Origin: Aralia elata
Lineage: Eukaryota; Streptophyta; Magnoliopsida; Apiales; Araliaceae
Direction: 5' to 3'
Assembly: GCA_034770075.1 (NCBI GenBank)
Contig: CM068384.1
Span: forward strand, 39,157,182-39,221,181
Length of the DNA: 64,000 nt
Shown: positions 22,702 through 34,172 of the stretch, piece after piece
How the letters are laid out: every line of letters starts with the position of its first letter
Position numbering within the stretch: the first letter of the stretch is position 1
Notes under the pieces: generated by a model
Seen by the model: the letters and a program-made list of their open reading frames with translations, nothing else
Database searches by the model: none
What the model was told of the DNA's origin: nothing
Program-made: the position numbers and the translations under genes

Positions 22702-24412
22702 ATTGCACTACATTCTTCTATAAGAGTCATTATTTCAAATTCACTGAGCTTCCTTTTCTTAGATAAAATATTCTTCATGAACTTTACATAACTAGGCATT
22801 TACTCAAATGCTTAGGCGAATGGGATATTGATATTCAGCTTTTTAAACACCTCCAAGAACTTAGAGACCTACTTTTTCAGGTTCTATTTCTGAAAACGCT
22901 GCGGAAAAGGCTCAGGGGGCACAATCGGCGTTTGCTTACTGGCATTAGAACTCAAAACTTGATCTTCTTTTGCCTTCTTTTCTTGGTCCCCACTCTTTTT
23001 CTTCTCCTTTTCAGCATCGCTATCGTTTCCAGTAACAGATTTTGACACTTTAGTAGTTTCTCTAGCAACCTCGTGTAATTTTTTTCCACTGCGAAATGTA
23101 ATTGCCTGGAAATACTCCCTGCCTTCCTTCCTGGGATTAACCTCAGTGTCGCTTGGTGGAGTGTCTTGAGGGCGACTATTAATGGCATGGCAAGTTGTCC
23201 CACTTGGTTCTTGAGATTCCAAATCGACACCTCCTAGCTATTCATCCTTGTTTCATTATGAGCTATGTATCTGGAAAGAAGTTCCTCTAAGTTTGACTTC
23301 TTCTCTTATTGTGGAGGAGCTTGAGTCTGGAATCCTGGAGGGTATGATTGCCTAGGAGCAGAGTTTTGGGCTTGATTATTATTACTCCATGAAAAATTCG
23401 GATGATTCCTCCAACCAGGATTATAATTGTTAGGATTATTATTCTTTTGCTGCCTTTGGTAGTTGCTAATATACTGAACCGACTCTGAACTGATGGCGCA
23501 GTGATTACTAGGATGGTTCCCTACACAGAAATCACAAGTCACTAACACACTCTGAACAGACTGCACCCCTAAAGCACCAATCTTCATTGTAAGCGTAACA
23601 ACTTGTGCAGCCAATACAGTAACTGGATTAAGTTCATAAATCCCTACCGCCTTTGGTTGAGTCATCCTCGCAGAAGGCCACTTGTAATTATTGGCAGCCA
23701 TCGTCTCCAACAACTCATAAGCATCATTAAAGTTCTTCCCCATTAATGTTCCATCTATAGAAGCAGTGATGCTTGTTCAGGTGGAACTGAACAACCCATT
23801 GTAGAACGTCTGAACTTGCAGCCACTTAGGTATACCATGATGAGGATATCTTCAGAGTAGATCTTTGAATCATTCCCAATCTTCGTAGAGAGTCTCAAAA
23901 TCCTGTTATGCAAAAGATGTGATATCATTCTTCATCCTTACAGTCTTGGCTGGAAGAAAGAACTTTGCCAAGAATTTCTGAGCGAAATCATTCCATGTAG
24001 TAATAGACCCCGATGGAAGTGAATGCAGCCAAATCTTTGCTTTATCAAAGAACTTTGCCAAGAATTTCTGAGCGAAATCATTCCGTGTAGTAATAGACCC
24101 CGATGGAAGTGAATGCAGCTAAATCTTTGCTTTATCACGAAGTGTGAAAGGAAATAGTCGGAGTCTGATAGCATCGTCGATAATTCCATTGTATTTGAAC
24201 GTGTCACAAATTTCTAGAAAGCTCACCAAATGATCATTTAGGTCGTCATTAGGTAACCCCCCAAACTGCATAGAATTTTGGATCATCTGAATAGTACCCG
24301 GCTTGATTTCAAAATTGTTCGCTTGAATCGCGGTCCTTTAAATACTTGACTGGATTTTCGTAACAAGCGACATATCGTAATCCCTCAACAATTTCTACTC
24401 TTCTTTAGCCAT
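22702..24412 (-). pseudogene. gag: Athila-type gag remnant (alpha element)
   Basis: A decayed gag frame starting at ATG 24412-24410. Readable blocks in order: an ANNFEIKPG region, FLEICDTFKYNG with RLRLFPFTLRDKAK, SLPSGSITTWNDFAQKFL, KWPSARM, a zinc-knuckle-like CDFCVGNHPSNHC, the NPGWRNHPNFSW block, NSRPQDTPPSDTE, ITFRSGK and PPEPFPQRF. The final part matches the Athila region leading into protease (MPSYVKFMKNILSKKRK, EECSAI). Several stops and frameshifts make it non-functional. It is cut at 22702 by a gypsy LTR, so protease and pol are lost here. The nucleocapsid protein would have packaged element RNA. Confidence 0.85.
23951..24130 (-). repeat. 90-bp in-frame tandem duplication in Athila gag
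   Basis: Two near-identical 90-bp copies lie head to tail (for example AACTTTGCCA at 23961 and 24051). They add 30 codons without a frameshift and repeat the SLPSGSITT...KFLAKFF block. The copies differ at a few bases, including a Trp codon that became a stop. Confidence 0.85.
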
Positions 24413-24635
24413 GGTATCTTGTTTTTATATATTTCAACACAACTTTCGCAGTCTTTAGAAAGTTCTCTTAATTTTTTTTTCGTAAGGAAGTGGTTCCAGA
24501 CCTTCAGATCGTGTTCGCATACAAAAATCAAGATTATCTGCAAAAGATTAAACAAAAAAACTCGTTTAAATTAAGATTAACTTGATTGAAATTAATATTA
24601 AAAAATTATTAGCAAAACAGTTCCCCGACAATGGT
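24413..24635 (-). other. Alpha-element leader and left half of a split primer-binding site
   Basis: Between the gag start and element 2 lies AT-rich leader ending TTCCCCGACAATGG. This is the interior side of a tRNA-Asp primer site (CCCCGGCAACGGCGCCA on this strand). The rest, CGCCAAAAACTTGTT, is found beyond element 2 at 36644. Confidence 0.75.
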
Positions 24636-24930
24636 TGTGACGCCCCCAAATCCGGGTTACCTCAAACCACACAGATTTGGTGCTCACTATCTGTACACAA
24701 TCACTAACTACCCATAAACAAAAGGTTTTAAGTAAAGCAAACTGAATAATAAACAAAAGAAATATCTCCCATAAAAGGGGTTACATAGCTTTTCAAAATA
24801 AGTCCCAGGTTCTCTAACCTTTATTACATCTCTTAAAATGCGAAAATATAAATAAATAGCTAATAAGTCCTAATTACACAATCACATAAGTAAAAAAATA
24901 AACAAGTTTTCTCATAATAGCAAAACATCA

Positions 24931-24996
24931 TCACTTGTTCATTTTTCCTTTTCCTTTGCTGGTAGACGGCTCATCTGTCTTCTCAGCTTTAGCTGC
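24931..24996 (-). other. Candidate short coding exon inside the LTR (copy 3 of 4)
   Basis: The minus strand encodes AAKAEK then TDEPSTSKGKGK, a short Lys/Asn tail and TGA. An in-frame TAA lies a few codons upstream of the acceptor-like CTTGCAG, so the frame is open only from about that point onward. This fits a splice boundary. Confidence 0.5.
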
Positions 24997-26061
24997 AAGG
25001 GTTTAATATGCAAGGGTGAGCAAAATAAATGCCCACCAAAATAACAATGAACGTTTCAACAAATAACTTATCTGTATGGTGTAATTTCATGTTGATAATA
25101 ATCAAGAATGGAAACATCTGACAGCTCAATAGAACAGAATAGAACATTAAGATATACTGAGGGTCGCAAGACCACGGACCATGCCCTAGGTTAACAGATA
25201 AGTTTGCTGTAACCTTTAACAGTTTAATAAACTATAACTGGACTAACCATCTCGTACTCAGGGTGATCAGCCAGTTGTACAATGTATTGTGCACAACCAT
25301 TCAACGCTTTTGCGTAAGTATTCCCCTATACTAGGGTTGTTCTTCTCAGTTTTTGTCATCCAAGAACTCAGTTCAACAAAATAGAATTTGAAACAACTTA
25401 GATTATGATCAAAGATCAACAACAGTGATATACAATGATATAGATTTTGTATATCCAAGATATTAGAATAATGACTTTTATTAACTTGAGCTTTGAATAA
25501 CAAGAATCCAAAAGTTAGAAGTTTAAGACATGCATTGTTAACTTGCTAAATGAGAAAGTAGGATTTAGAAGCTTGCATAAACTGAAATCGAGATAAGATA
25601 AAGAAGCTTGCGTTAAGTAAACTTAAGATTGGAAACATGTTTAGTGTGAAAGAGTTGAGAATAAGAAACTTGCCTCGTGCGTAGTTTTCCTAATTACAAA
25701 CCACGTACAATAAACAACCTACATATTCCGTTTGTATAGCAACAAAAATTATTAGTTACAATATTCACGTATATTAACACTCCAATTCTCATCTCAATTT
25801 CCAATTAATTACTGATTATCAATCCCATTTCAGAAACTACAAGCTTAGCTACAACAATATTACACTTTAAGAATCTCCAAAACTTTTCTTTAAGTTAAGG
25901 TATATTAACTTTATGTTTAATCATCATCAAATATTCACTTAAAATCCATCTTAACATCTTGGTATTCATTTATTATATTAATTTAAGTTTTAATCTTGCA
26001 TAGAGTGACATATCGCAATCACCAGAAAAGAAAAGAAAAAAAAAACTTTTCCAGCAATGAG

Positions 26062-26187
26062 CTCGCCGGGGCGAGAATTTGTTTTATAATTTTCTCGCCG
26101 GGGCGAGAATTTTCTTTACAATTTTCTCGCCGGGGCGAGCTCCCGCCGGGGCGAGAAAATGCAGTTCATTTATCTCGTCGGGGCGAG
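26062..26187. repeat. GC-rich palindrome cluster in element 2 left LTR, five copies
   Basis: Modules of the CTCGCCGGGGCGAG type start at 26062, 26094, 26126, 26142 and 26174 (spacings 32, 32, 16, 32). A CAGTTCGCGAA motif follows, as in element 1. Confidence 0.85.
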
Positions 26188-27476
26188 GAACTCGTCTGCC
26201 TTCACCCACAGTTCGCGAACCAGCGAAACTCAGACCAAATTTTCCAAATTCTATCATCCGACTCACAAATTAAACACACCCAGACATCAAACATGTTGTA
26301 AAACAGCTACCCAACATGTTTCTAACAATTCTAACTATTATAAAACACATAATCAACCAATTAAAGTCCAAAAATTCACTGATAAAACAGAATATTCATA
26401 TTTTGGCCTATTTGATAAAATTAAACACTGTGAATTCATCTCTAAACCATTTTAATCCATTCCACTTGCCTTCTTTTTGTTTCTCATCATGCTAACACAA
26501 TTAAAAATCAATTTACCGATTAATATCCGAATTGAATATCAAATTTTGTACATTTAAGCCATACATGAAAGTGAAACTCTGTAAAAACTAAAAACTCTAT
26601 TTTAAAGCATGTTTTCATGAATTGATTCCTACAAATTGGTTTATAACATTATATAATCACTATTACATGCTTACTATCAATTATAACCAAGTAATTCATA
26701 TATTTAGCAAATAAATTCACATACAAGAAGGTAACAATCATATACAGTGAAAAACTTTCTAACAAAATTTTAAAAGGGATTATACCTTCTATTGCTTTGA
26801 AAACTTAGCTAATCTTCTTTGCTTGAATTCTTGCTTCCAATTCTAAAATTCCACTCTTAATTTCTCTCTTCTTCTTTGTATATTTCTTTCTTTGGCTTAT
26901 GAAAGTAAGCTGATAAAACTTCACGTGGTTTTATCAACTCACCAGTTACAAACCCAGAAAGTCTCATCAGTTAAAAAAACTAAAAGGTCACAAAGCCTTG
27001 TTTGCCTAGACCTTAAAAAAAACTCATTTTTACCAACCAAGAGCCACAAGGCCTTGTTTGGTTTAGCTAAATAAAACTCTTCTTCCATTTATTTTAATAA
27101 CTCATTATATCATATAGTTTAATTGTCACACTAACAATTTAATTAAACCTATTATAAATAAATCCAATTAAATCTTACTAATTTAATTATAACTTTTATT
27201 TGTCCAATAACACTATTACCAAATAAAGTATTTTATTCAAATAAATCCTTTACTCAAACAAATCAGTTAATCATCTAATTTAATTATTAAATTAAATTAG
27301 AATAAACACATCAAATCACATTCAAATAACATCTAACACAATTACTCTTAACATGAATTATTGCACAATAACTTTATCATTTATTTATTTTACTCAATAA
27401 ATAAATAAATTAACAATAAAATATTTATTAACTCAATAAATATTTTAAATTATTTATAAAATTCACAATCGTTACA

Positions 27477-28030
27477 ATGACGCCAAAAACTTGTTATCCA
27501 ATTTCGCAATTAGCAATTTACATGCAAGTATACACGATCAACAAGTAATATAATGGTAAGAAGGTTGTCGATCCTACGAGGACTATTTACTAATAACTAC
27601 CAATTACTAAAATTATATCAAATCAATCTTATTTAAACAATTGAATTAAATTTATGGATTAAAAATAAAAATTAATTAAACTAAAATTAAAATTACTAAA
27701 TAAAGATTAATATCATATTAAGATGCTAATACTATAACTTCCCCAATGCCCCGTCTGAATCTCTTCACTCCCCTTTTAATTAACTAACCAAAACAAATCA
27801 TTAACTGAGAAATCAACATTATTTATAAACCTCTTCCGATGATCATATAAAAATATCCATCCCGATTAAATCACTATATTCCTATGAGAAATAATTTAGA
27901 ACAAACTCATTAAGATCAAATTCTCCCAATAGTTACATGCAGCATATAGGTATATTCTTATCCTATACACAAATCACATTATTCAATCCTAAGAAGAATA
28001 AACTAGATGCATGTTATCATATTCAAATCT
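27477..28030 (-). repeat. Displaced copy of the alpha LTR start, inside element 2
   Basis: It matches 36640-37193 nearly base for base: a primer-site remnant, then the first about 540 bp of the alpha LTR from 27492. The match stops at CAAATCTA, where element 2 pol sequence begins. It therefore repeats the sequence that flanks element 2 on the other side. Confidence 0.85.
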
Positions 28031-29458
28031 AGTTCCCACGTTGCTTCTTCAGCAATGTGGTTCCTCCATAGAACCTTAACAGAAGGTATCACTTTATTCC
28101 TGAGAACCTGTTCCTTCCTGTCTACTATCCAAAGTGGAACTTCCTCGTAAGTTAGATCTTTCAAACTGTATAGGTTCATATTTTATCACATGTTTATAAT
28201 CTGGCTTATAAGGCCTTAACACAGACACATGGAAAACATTGTGGATATGTACCAGCTCTGAAGGTAGAGCTACTTCATAAGCCACCTCACCAACTCGCCG
28301 CAGAACTTCAAAAGGTCCAATAAATCTTGGACTAAGCTTACCCTTCTTGCCAAAACGAATTTTCCCTTTCCAGGGTGAAACTTTCAGAAATACGAAGCTT
28401 CCTACCTCAAATTCTCGTTTCTGACGATGTTGATCCGCATACTTCTTCTGCCTGTCTTGAGCAGCTAATAATCGCGCTCTTATAACTTTCACGATCTCCG
28501 TTGTTTGGTGTACCAATTCCGGTCCTATAAGTTGCCATTCACCAACCTCGTCCCAACATAGTGGAGTCCGATATTTTCGTCCGTACAACGCTTCGTATGG
28601 CGACATGCCAATACTTGCGTGGTAACTGTTGTTGTAAGCAAACTTGACCAATGGTAGGTGGTCATCCCAATTTCCCTTAAAATCCATGACACAGGCGCGT
28701 AACATATCCTCCAAAGTTTGGATCGTTCTTTCGCTCTGGCCATCAGTTTGAGGATGATATGCAGTGCTCATTCTCAACTGAGTTCCCAAGCATTCTTGCA
28801 AACGCTTCCAAAAATTTGACGTAAACCTCGGATCTCGATCAGACACAATAGACACAGGGACACCATGTCGCGAAATAATTTCTTTGATGTATAATTTCGC
28901 TAACTGGTCCAGGTTGAATCTAATCTTGATTTGTAAGAAATGCGCTGATTTTGTCAGTCTGTCCATGATTACCCAAATTGCGTCAAAACCTTTTTGTGTA
29001 GTCGGTAAACCTACGACAAAATCCATTGTTATGTGTTCCCACTTCCACTCTGGTATTTCTAACGGCTGCAACAAACCACTGGGTCGTTGATGTTCAGCTT
29101 TCACTTTCTGGCACGTCAAACATCTGGCAACACATTCTGCGACATCACGCTTCATTCCTGACCACCAATAATATTGACGAAGATCTTGATACATTTTTGT
29201 TCTCCCTGGGTGGACTGAGTAACGTGTATTGTGAGCTTCATCCAAGATCTTCCTTCTAACATCCGGTACCAATGGAACCCAAATTCGATGCTCAAATCTG
29301 ATTAATCCCTTGGCATCAATACTGAACTTTCCACCTTGTCCCTCAGAGACTTCCTTCCTAATTTTCTCACACTCCGCATCTTGAAGTTGAGCTTCTTTGA
29401 TTTGGTCCAGCAACACCGGACGAACCTCGATTTGAAATATCTTCTCATTTAATTCATG
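28031..29458 (-). pseudogene. pol: Element 2 integrase region, 3' truncated
   Basis: Integrase with HHCC (HPGRTKMYQDL ... CLTCQKVK), DDE core (MDFVVGLPTTQKG; SDRDPRFTSNFW; DGQSERTIQTLE) and the GPF module. One catalytic-neighbour difference from element 1 is MDRLTKS for VDRQTKS. After KYEPIQFE a frameshift near 28165 destroys the frame. In the shifted frame chromodomain codons continue until the junction at 28030, where the last part is lost. Confidence 0.9.
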
Positions 29459-30052
29459 TTAGCACTTCACCTCTAATTCCAACTTCGCCATCTGTTTAAT
29501 AAGTTCCTCCTGAGCAGTCAATAACATAAGTTTCTCTCGACCCTTCCTGCTTAATGCATCAGCAACAACATTCGCCTTTCCCGGATGATAGAGAATTTCG
29601 CAGTCATAATCTTTAATCAGTTCTAACCATCGCCTCTGTCGCATGTTGAGGTCCTTCCGTGTAAAAATGTACTTGAGACTCTTATGATCCGTGTAAATCT
29701 CGCACTTCTCACCGTAAAGATAGTGCCGCCATATCTTCAGAGCAAACACCACTGCTGCCAATTCTAAGTCATGCGTCGGGTATCCCTTCTAGTAATCTTT
29801 CAGTTGTCGTGAAGCGTATGCAATAACCTTGTCGTTCTGCATAAGCACACAGCTAAGGCCCTTATGCGACGCGACACTGTAGACCACAAAATTTTCGGTA
29901 CTATCTGGCAAAGATAATACAAGCGCCATACTTAACATTTTCTTTAGTTCCTGAAAACTTTCCTCGCACTTCTCCGTCCAGACAAACTTAACCGCTTTCC
30001 TAGTCAAATTTGTCAATGGAGTGGCGATCTTAGAAAAATCTTGTATAACCCG
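29459..30052 (-). pseudogene. pol: Element 2 RNase H region with stops
   Basis: Two in-frame pieces (30052-29789 and 29788-29459) carry the RT connection and RNase H motifs (LKDY, AAVVFALKIWRHYLYG, YTDHKSLKYIF, YHPGKANVVADALSRK). Stops lie at 30053-30055, 29789-29791 (a Glu codon in element 1) and 29459-29461. The reading frame itself is unshifted. Confidence 0.88.
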
Positions 30053-32032
30053 TCAATAATATCTTGCCAAACCTAAGAAACTCCTTACTTCAGACGGTGT
30101 CTTCGGTTGCTCCCAATCTATTACCGCTTTGACTTTAGCCAGATCAACTGAAATCCCATCTTTATCAATTACATGTCCAAGAAATTGAACACGATCTAAC
30201 CAAAACTCACATTTTGAAACTTTTGCATAAAGCTTCTCTTTCCGTAATGTCTGTAGAGTTAGCCTCAGATGCTCCACATGGTCTTCACGTGATTTAGAAT
30301 ACACCAAAATATCGTCGATAAACACCACCACAAATTTGTCTAGAAACGGTTTAAACACCCTATTCATTAAGTCCATGAATGCCGCAGGTGCATTCGTTAG
30401 ACCAAATGACATGACCAGAAACTCGTAGTGACCGTAACGAGTTCTGAACGCCGTCTTCGAAACATCCTCCCTTCTCACCTTCAGCTGATGGTAACCACTT
30501 CTTAAGTCTATCTTTGAACAATGAGTAGCACCCTTCAACTGATCGAATAGATCATCAATTCTCGGTAACGGGTATTTATTCTTGATTGTAACCTTATTTA
30601 ATTCACGATAATCTATGCAAAGGCGCATCGAACCATCTTTCTTCTTGACAAATAATACCGGCGCTCCCCACGGCGAAACACTCGGTTGAATGTACTTCTT
30701 GTCTAGTAGTTCTTGCAATTGTACCATCAACTCCTTCATCTCCACCGGAGCCATTCGATACGGAGCTTTTGATATAGGCGCAGTGTCGGGCACTAAATGA
30801 ATAACGAATTCAATCTCTCTATCTGGAGGTAATCCCGGCAAATCATCCGAAAAAACATCCACAAAATCCCTCACCACTGGTATTTCTTCCAATTTTGTAC
30901 CGGTCTTTCGATTATCTACCACATGAGCTAAATACCCTACACATCCTTGCTTCAGTAACTTCTTAGCCTGCATAATCGTTAGACAAGTCGTTTGCCTCGG
31001 CGATTTGCTACCATAAAACACCACCTTAGACGGAGTCTTAATGTTGACACACTTCTTTTGGCAATCAATAATCGCCCCATAACTATACAACCAATCCATT
31101 CCTAGAATAACGTCAAATTCCCCAAGTTTAATCGGAATAAGATCTACTGTCATCATACGACCATGAATATCTATCTCTAAATTTTTATACACATACCTAA
31201 TCGGTATCACTTCTTTATTGGCAATCTCTATATTTAAGGGAAAGTCTAACTCTTCTCGGGGTATCTCCAATTTCTCGGCAAAATCATCAGAAATGAAAGA
31301 ACAAGTTGCACCCGAATCAAAAAGTACATATGCATTCAAGTTATTTACTGGTAGGATACCTGCCACCACCTCTTTGGATTGAACCGCATCCTGGACCGTC
31401 ATATTAAAAGTGCGAGCAGTCGGGCGATTTGTCGTAGCTGGCCCAGAAATAGTTAATGTACCTCCACTATTATTTCTTTTGCCTCCACTTCCCCCACTAG
31501 CAACTTTCCTTGGACAATCACGAGCAAGATGGTCTTTTGACCCGCACGTGAAACAGGAACCCTTCTTTGGGGCAGTGCAGTTTGGAGCAATGTGGCCCTC
31601 TTGTCCACAGTTGTAACAAACTCTCTTCCCTTTCAAGCACACACCTGCATGATTCTTACCACAGGTTGCACAAGCCTCAGTTTTCTTTCTCTGGTTACTC
31701 TGCTGACTTCCAGTAGAACCACCATCATTCCATTTTTGTTTCTGGTTTCCTCCTCCATTGCTACCACTCGGCCTATTCTTGGTCTCATTTCTTTTCTTTT
31801 TCTGCTCCTGGTTGTATTTGGTTAATGCATCACTTCCTCCCTCTACTATTATTGCTTTCTCTAACACCGCCGCAAATGTGTTGAGTTGAAACATAGAAAC
31901 CCTACTGTAAAGCCAAGGTTTCAATCCTTGCTCAAATCGTCTAGCCTTTCTCTCATCCGTGTTAACTTGGTATGGTGCAAACCTTGCTAGTTCATTGAAC
32001 CTTGCCGCGTATTCTGGTACTGTCATTGTTCC
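30053..32032 (-). pseudogene. pol: Element 2 gag C-terminal half, protease and reverse transcriptase
   Basis: The longest open stretch of element 2, about 657 residues. It shows two CCHC knuckles (CYNCGQEGHIAPNC, CFTCGSKDHLARDC), protease DSGATCSFIS and ILGMDWL, then RT with VKKKDGSMRLCIDYREL and FVVVFIDDILVYSK. Element 1's stops are sense codons here, confirming a single ancestral gag-pol frame. It ends at a TGA (30053-30055) where element 1 has Arg. Confidence 0.92.
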
Positions 32033-32494
32033 TTACTTAAGTTCGAGAAACTGAACCTCCATCTGGTTCTGAGCACTAGCCGGAAAATACATTTCGAATA
32101 ACATCTCTTTAAACCGATCCCACGGTATAACACCTTCTCCTGCTCTCGTCTTGTTGGCTTGCCACTAGTAACTGGCTTCCGACTTTAACATGAAAGTCGC
32201 AAAGGCAGTCTTCTGATCATTCCCAACCCTAGCGACTTCAAAAACTTTTTCCATTTCCATTACCCAAGTTTGGACTTCTATCGGATCCATTGTTCCTTTA
32301 AACTCAGGGGGACCAACGGCCTTAAAATCCTTAAAGGTCGTAGCTTGAGCTTGCGGTTGATTTGCAAAAACTCCAGTCAAAAGGTTCACTAGTTGCTGAA
32401 CTGGGTTAGCATCAGGTGGATTATTGTTATTGTTGTTAGTAGACCCCTCTGGGGGTGGTTGCTGACTGGGTCGTCCAACTCTTCTTGGCGGCAT
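32033..32494 (-). pseudogene. gag: Element 2 gag N-terminal part with two stops
   Basis: It starts MPPRRVGRP at 32494, with the Asn-rich stretch and the first half of the gag domain. A Trp codon of the ASYWWQ motif has become TAG (32165-32167) and a Gln codon TAA (32033-32035). Both are single-base lesions in an otherwise collinear frame. Confidence 0.9.
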
Positions 32495-32791
32495 AATTCT
32501 GTTGAAGACAACGCTTTTTAGATAATTGCTAAATTTCTTAAGAGCTTATAACTTAATTAAAACTTAACTTAAATATTCAAAAGTAGAAACTTAACACATA
32601 ACATTTTTTTTTCAAAAAAACTTCTTTACTTATTCATTCTCAAACTCAAAAGATAGCATTTTACTATTTACATCATCATCTAAGAAGACAACTTCGGAAC
32701 TTCATCATTAACGTCTTATCCCATTATTTATATAAGCTGGGATTTACATTTAAAACACTTGTACTTGTCATAATATTATTTCTCTAATAAC

Positions 32792-33583
32792 TTAGGAAGA
32801 CAATCCTCGGCGCACAGCCTCCTCACGTTCTTGCTCCATGATGCGAACCATAGTTCGGCGATCCACAAACCTCGGATGATCCTCTAACTGTGTTGGGTAA
32901 TGGCAAACCCGATCTTGAACCCTATCCAACGTCGTGTGGTAAATATACTCCATGTCATCGATCTTGAACTTCTTCGCGCGAATCTCTCCTTCAGCACGAT
33001 CCAACTGTTGAGAAACCCTAATGTGAGCGTCTTCAACCCTATTACGCATAACAGTTTCCTCCTTCAAAGCTTCTTTTAACTCCTCCATCGCAATCTTCAA
33101 TTGGCCGATCTCAGACTTTAATTCACCATTCTCAGTTTTTAGTTCACCATTTTCAGCCTTCACCACCTCATTCTCTGACTTCACCTTTTCATTTTCATCT
33201 AACAGCTGCTCCTGCTGACCCTCTACGTGAACCAATTTCCATTCTACATCACCCAACCGTACTTCTAAATCGTAGATCTCTCCGTCCTTCTCCTCGATAG
33301 TAATTCGGCGTGTCTCTAACACTTCCTCCAAAACTCTGAGTTGTTCCCGAAGTTCTACATTTTCATCGTATAATTGCTCGTACATCAGCTCCTCGAGATC
33401 CTCCTCCTCTTCCTCCTCCTCCTGAACAGTGACCAGCCTCTGCCCAGGTGCTTCCACGGTCACCAACCGTTCACTGACAACATGAACATCTCTGGCCTCC
33501 TCGTCTCCAGGCACTGGGATATCCTCCCTCAACACTGGGATCTCCTCAACTCGAAACTGACTAGTTTGTCCAACCTCCGACAT
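32792..33583 (-). CDS. Extra coiled-coil ORF upstream of gag (element 2)
   Basis: 263 residues, intact although gag-pol of the same element has at least six lesions. It lies 298 nt upstream of gag, almost the same gap as in element 1. The N-terminus is acidic. A long Glu/Lys/Leu coiled coil includes imperfect 7-residue repeats of the ENGELKx type (about residues 133-165). The C-terminal module HYPTQ...DRRTMVRIMEQER..AVRR is shared with the element 1 protein, as is DVEWKLV near the middle. No recognised family; function unknown. Confidence 0.85.
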   Translation of the reverse strand: MSEVGQTSQFRVEEIPVLREDIPVPGDEEARDVHVVSERLVTVEAPGQRLVTVQEEEEEEEDLEELMYEQLYDENVELREQLRVLEEVLETRRITIEEKDGEIYDLEVRLGDVEWKLVHVEGQQEQLLDENEKVKSENEVVKAENGELKTENGELKSEIGQLKIAMEELKEALKEETVMRNRVEDAHIRVSQQLDRAEGEIRAKKFKIDDMEYIYHTTLDRVQDRVCHYPTQLEDHPRFVDRRTMVRIMEQEREEAVRRGLSS

Positions 33584-33793
33584 CCTGTCAACAAAATATT
33601 TTAATTACTTAATCGATACCACTCGCGAGCACATTGGTTATTAAACACATAAGCACATAGAGTGTTTTATTATCTTCAATGAATTCCTTAATTCATCCCT
33701 TAATACTCGATAGGAGTTTAGCACCACTATCTTTGCGATTTCCTAAAAGGTTAATTCCTAAGGTTTTTTCCCACGTACGGTTCTTAACCCTAC

Positions 33794-33806
33794 GGCTCTA
33801 ATACCA
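33794..33806 (-). other. Element 2 primer-binding site, tRNA-Met type
   Basis: The minus strand reads TGGTATTAGAGCC, one mismatch to the initiator-Met site, three bases from the LTR. Confidence 0.85.
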
Positions 33807-34106
33807 ACCTGTGACGCCCCCAAATCCGGGTTACCTCAAACCACATAGATTTGGTGTTCACTATCTGTACACAATCACTAACTACCCATAAACAAAAGGT
33901 TTTAAGTAAAGCAAACTGAATAATAAACAAAAGAAATATCTCCCATAAAAGGGGTTACATAGCTTTTCAAAATAAGTCCTAGGTTCTCTAACCTTTATTA
34001 CAACTCTTAAAATGCGGAAATATAAATAAATAGCTAATAAGTCCTAATTACACAACCACATAAGTAAAAAAAATTAAACAAGTCTTCTCATAATAGCAAA
34101 ACATCG

Positions 34107-34172
34107 TCACTTATTTTTTTTTCTTTTTCCTTTGCTGGTAGACGGCTCATCTGTCTTCTCAACTTTAGCTGC
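34107..34172 (-). other. Candidate short coding exon inside the LTR (copy 4 of 4)
   Basis: Again exactly 66 nt, ending in TGA, with the TDEPSTSKGK core intact and changes only at the basic tail and one Ala/Val site. The length is kept even though the sequence immediately upstream of the acceptor-like site has a deletion. Confidence 0.5.

Larger units (their letters stand above)
24636..27476 (-). repeat. Element 2 3' LTR
   Basis: 2841 bp, starting TGTGACGCCCCC and ending ATCGTTACA. Related to but distinct from element 1 LTRs: the same terminal layout and shared GCTCACCCTTGC/acceptor region and GC-rich cluster, with the rest strongly diverged. Confidence 0.9.
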
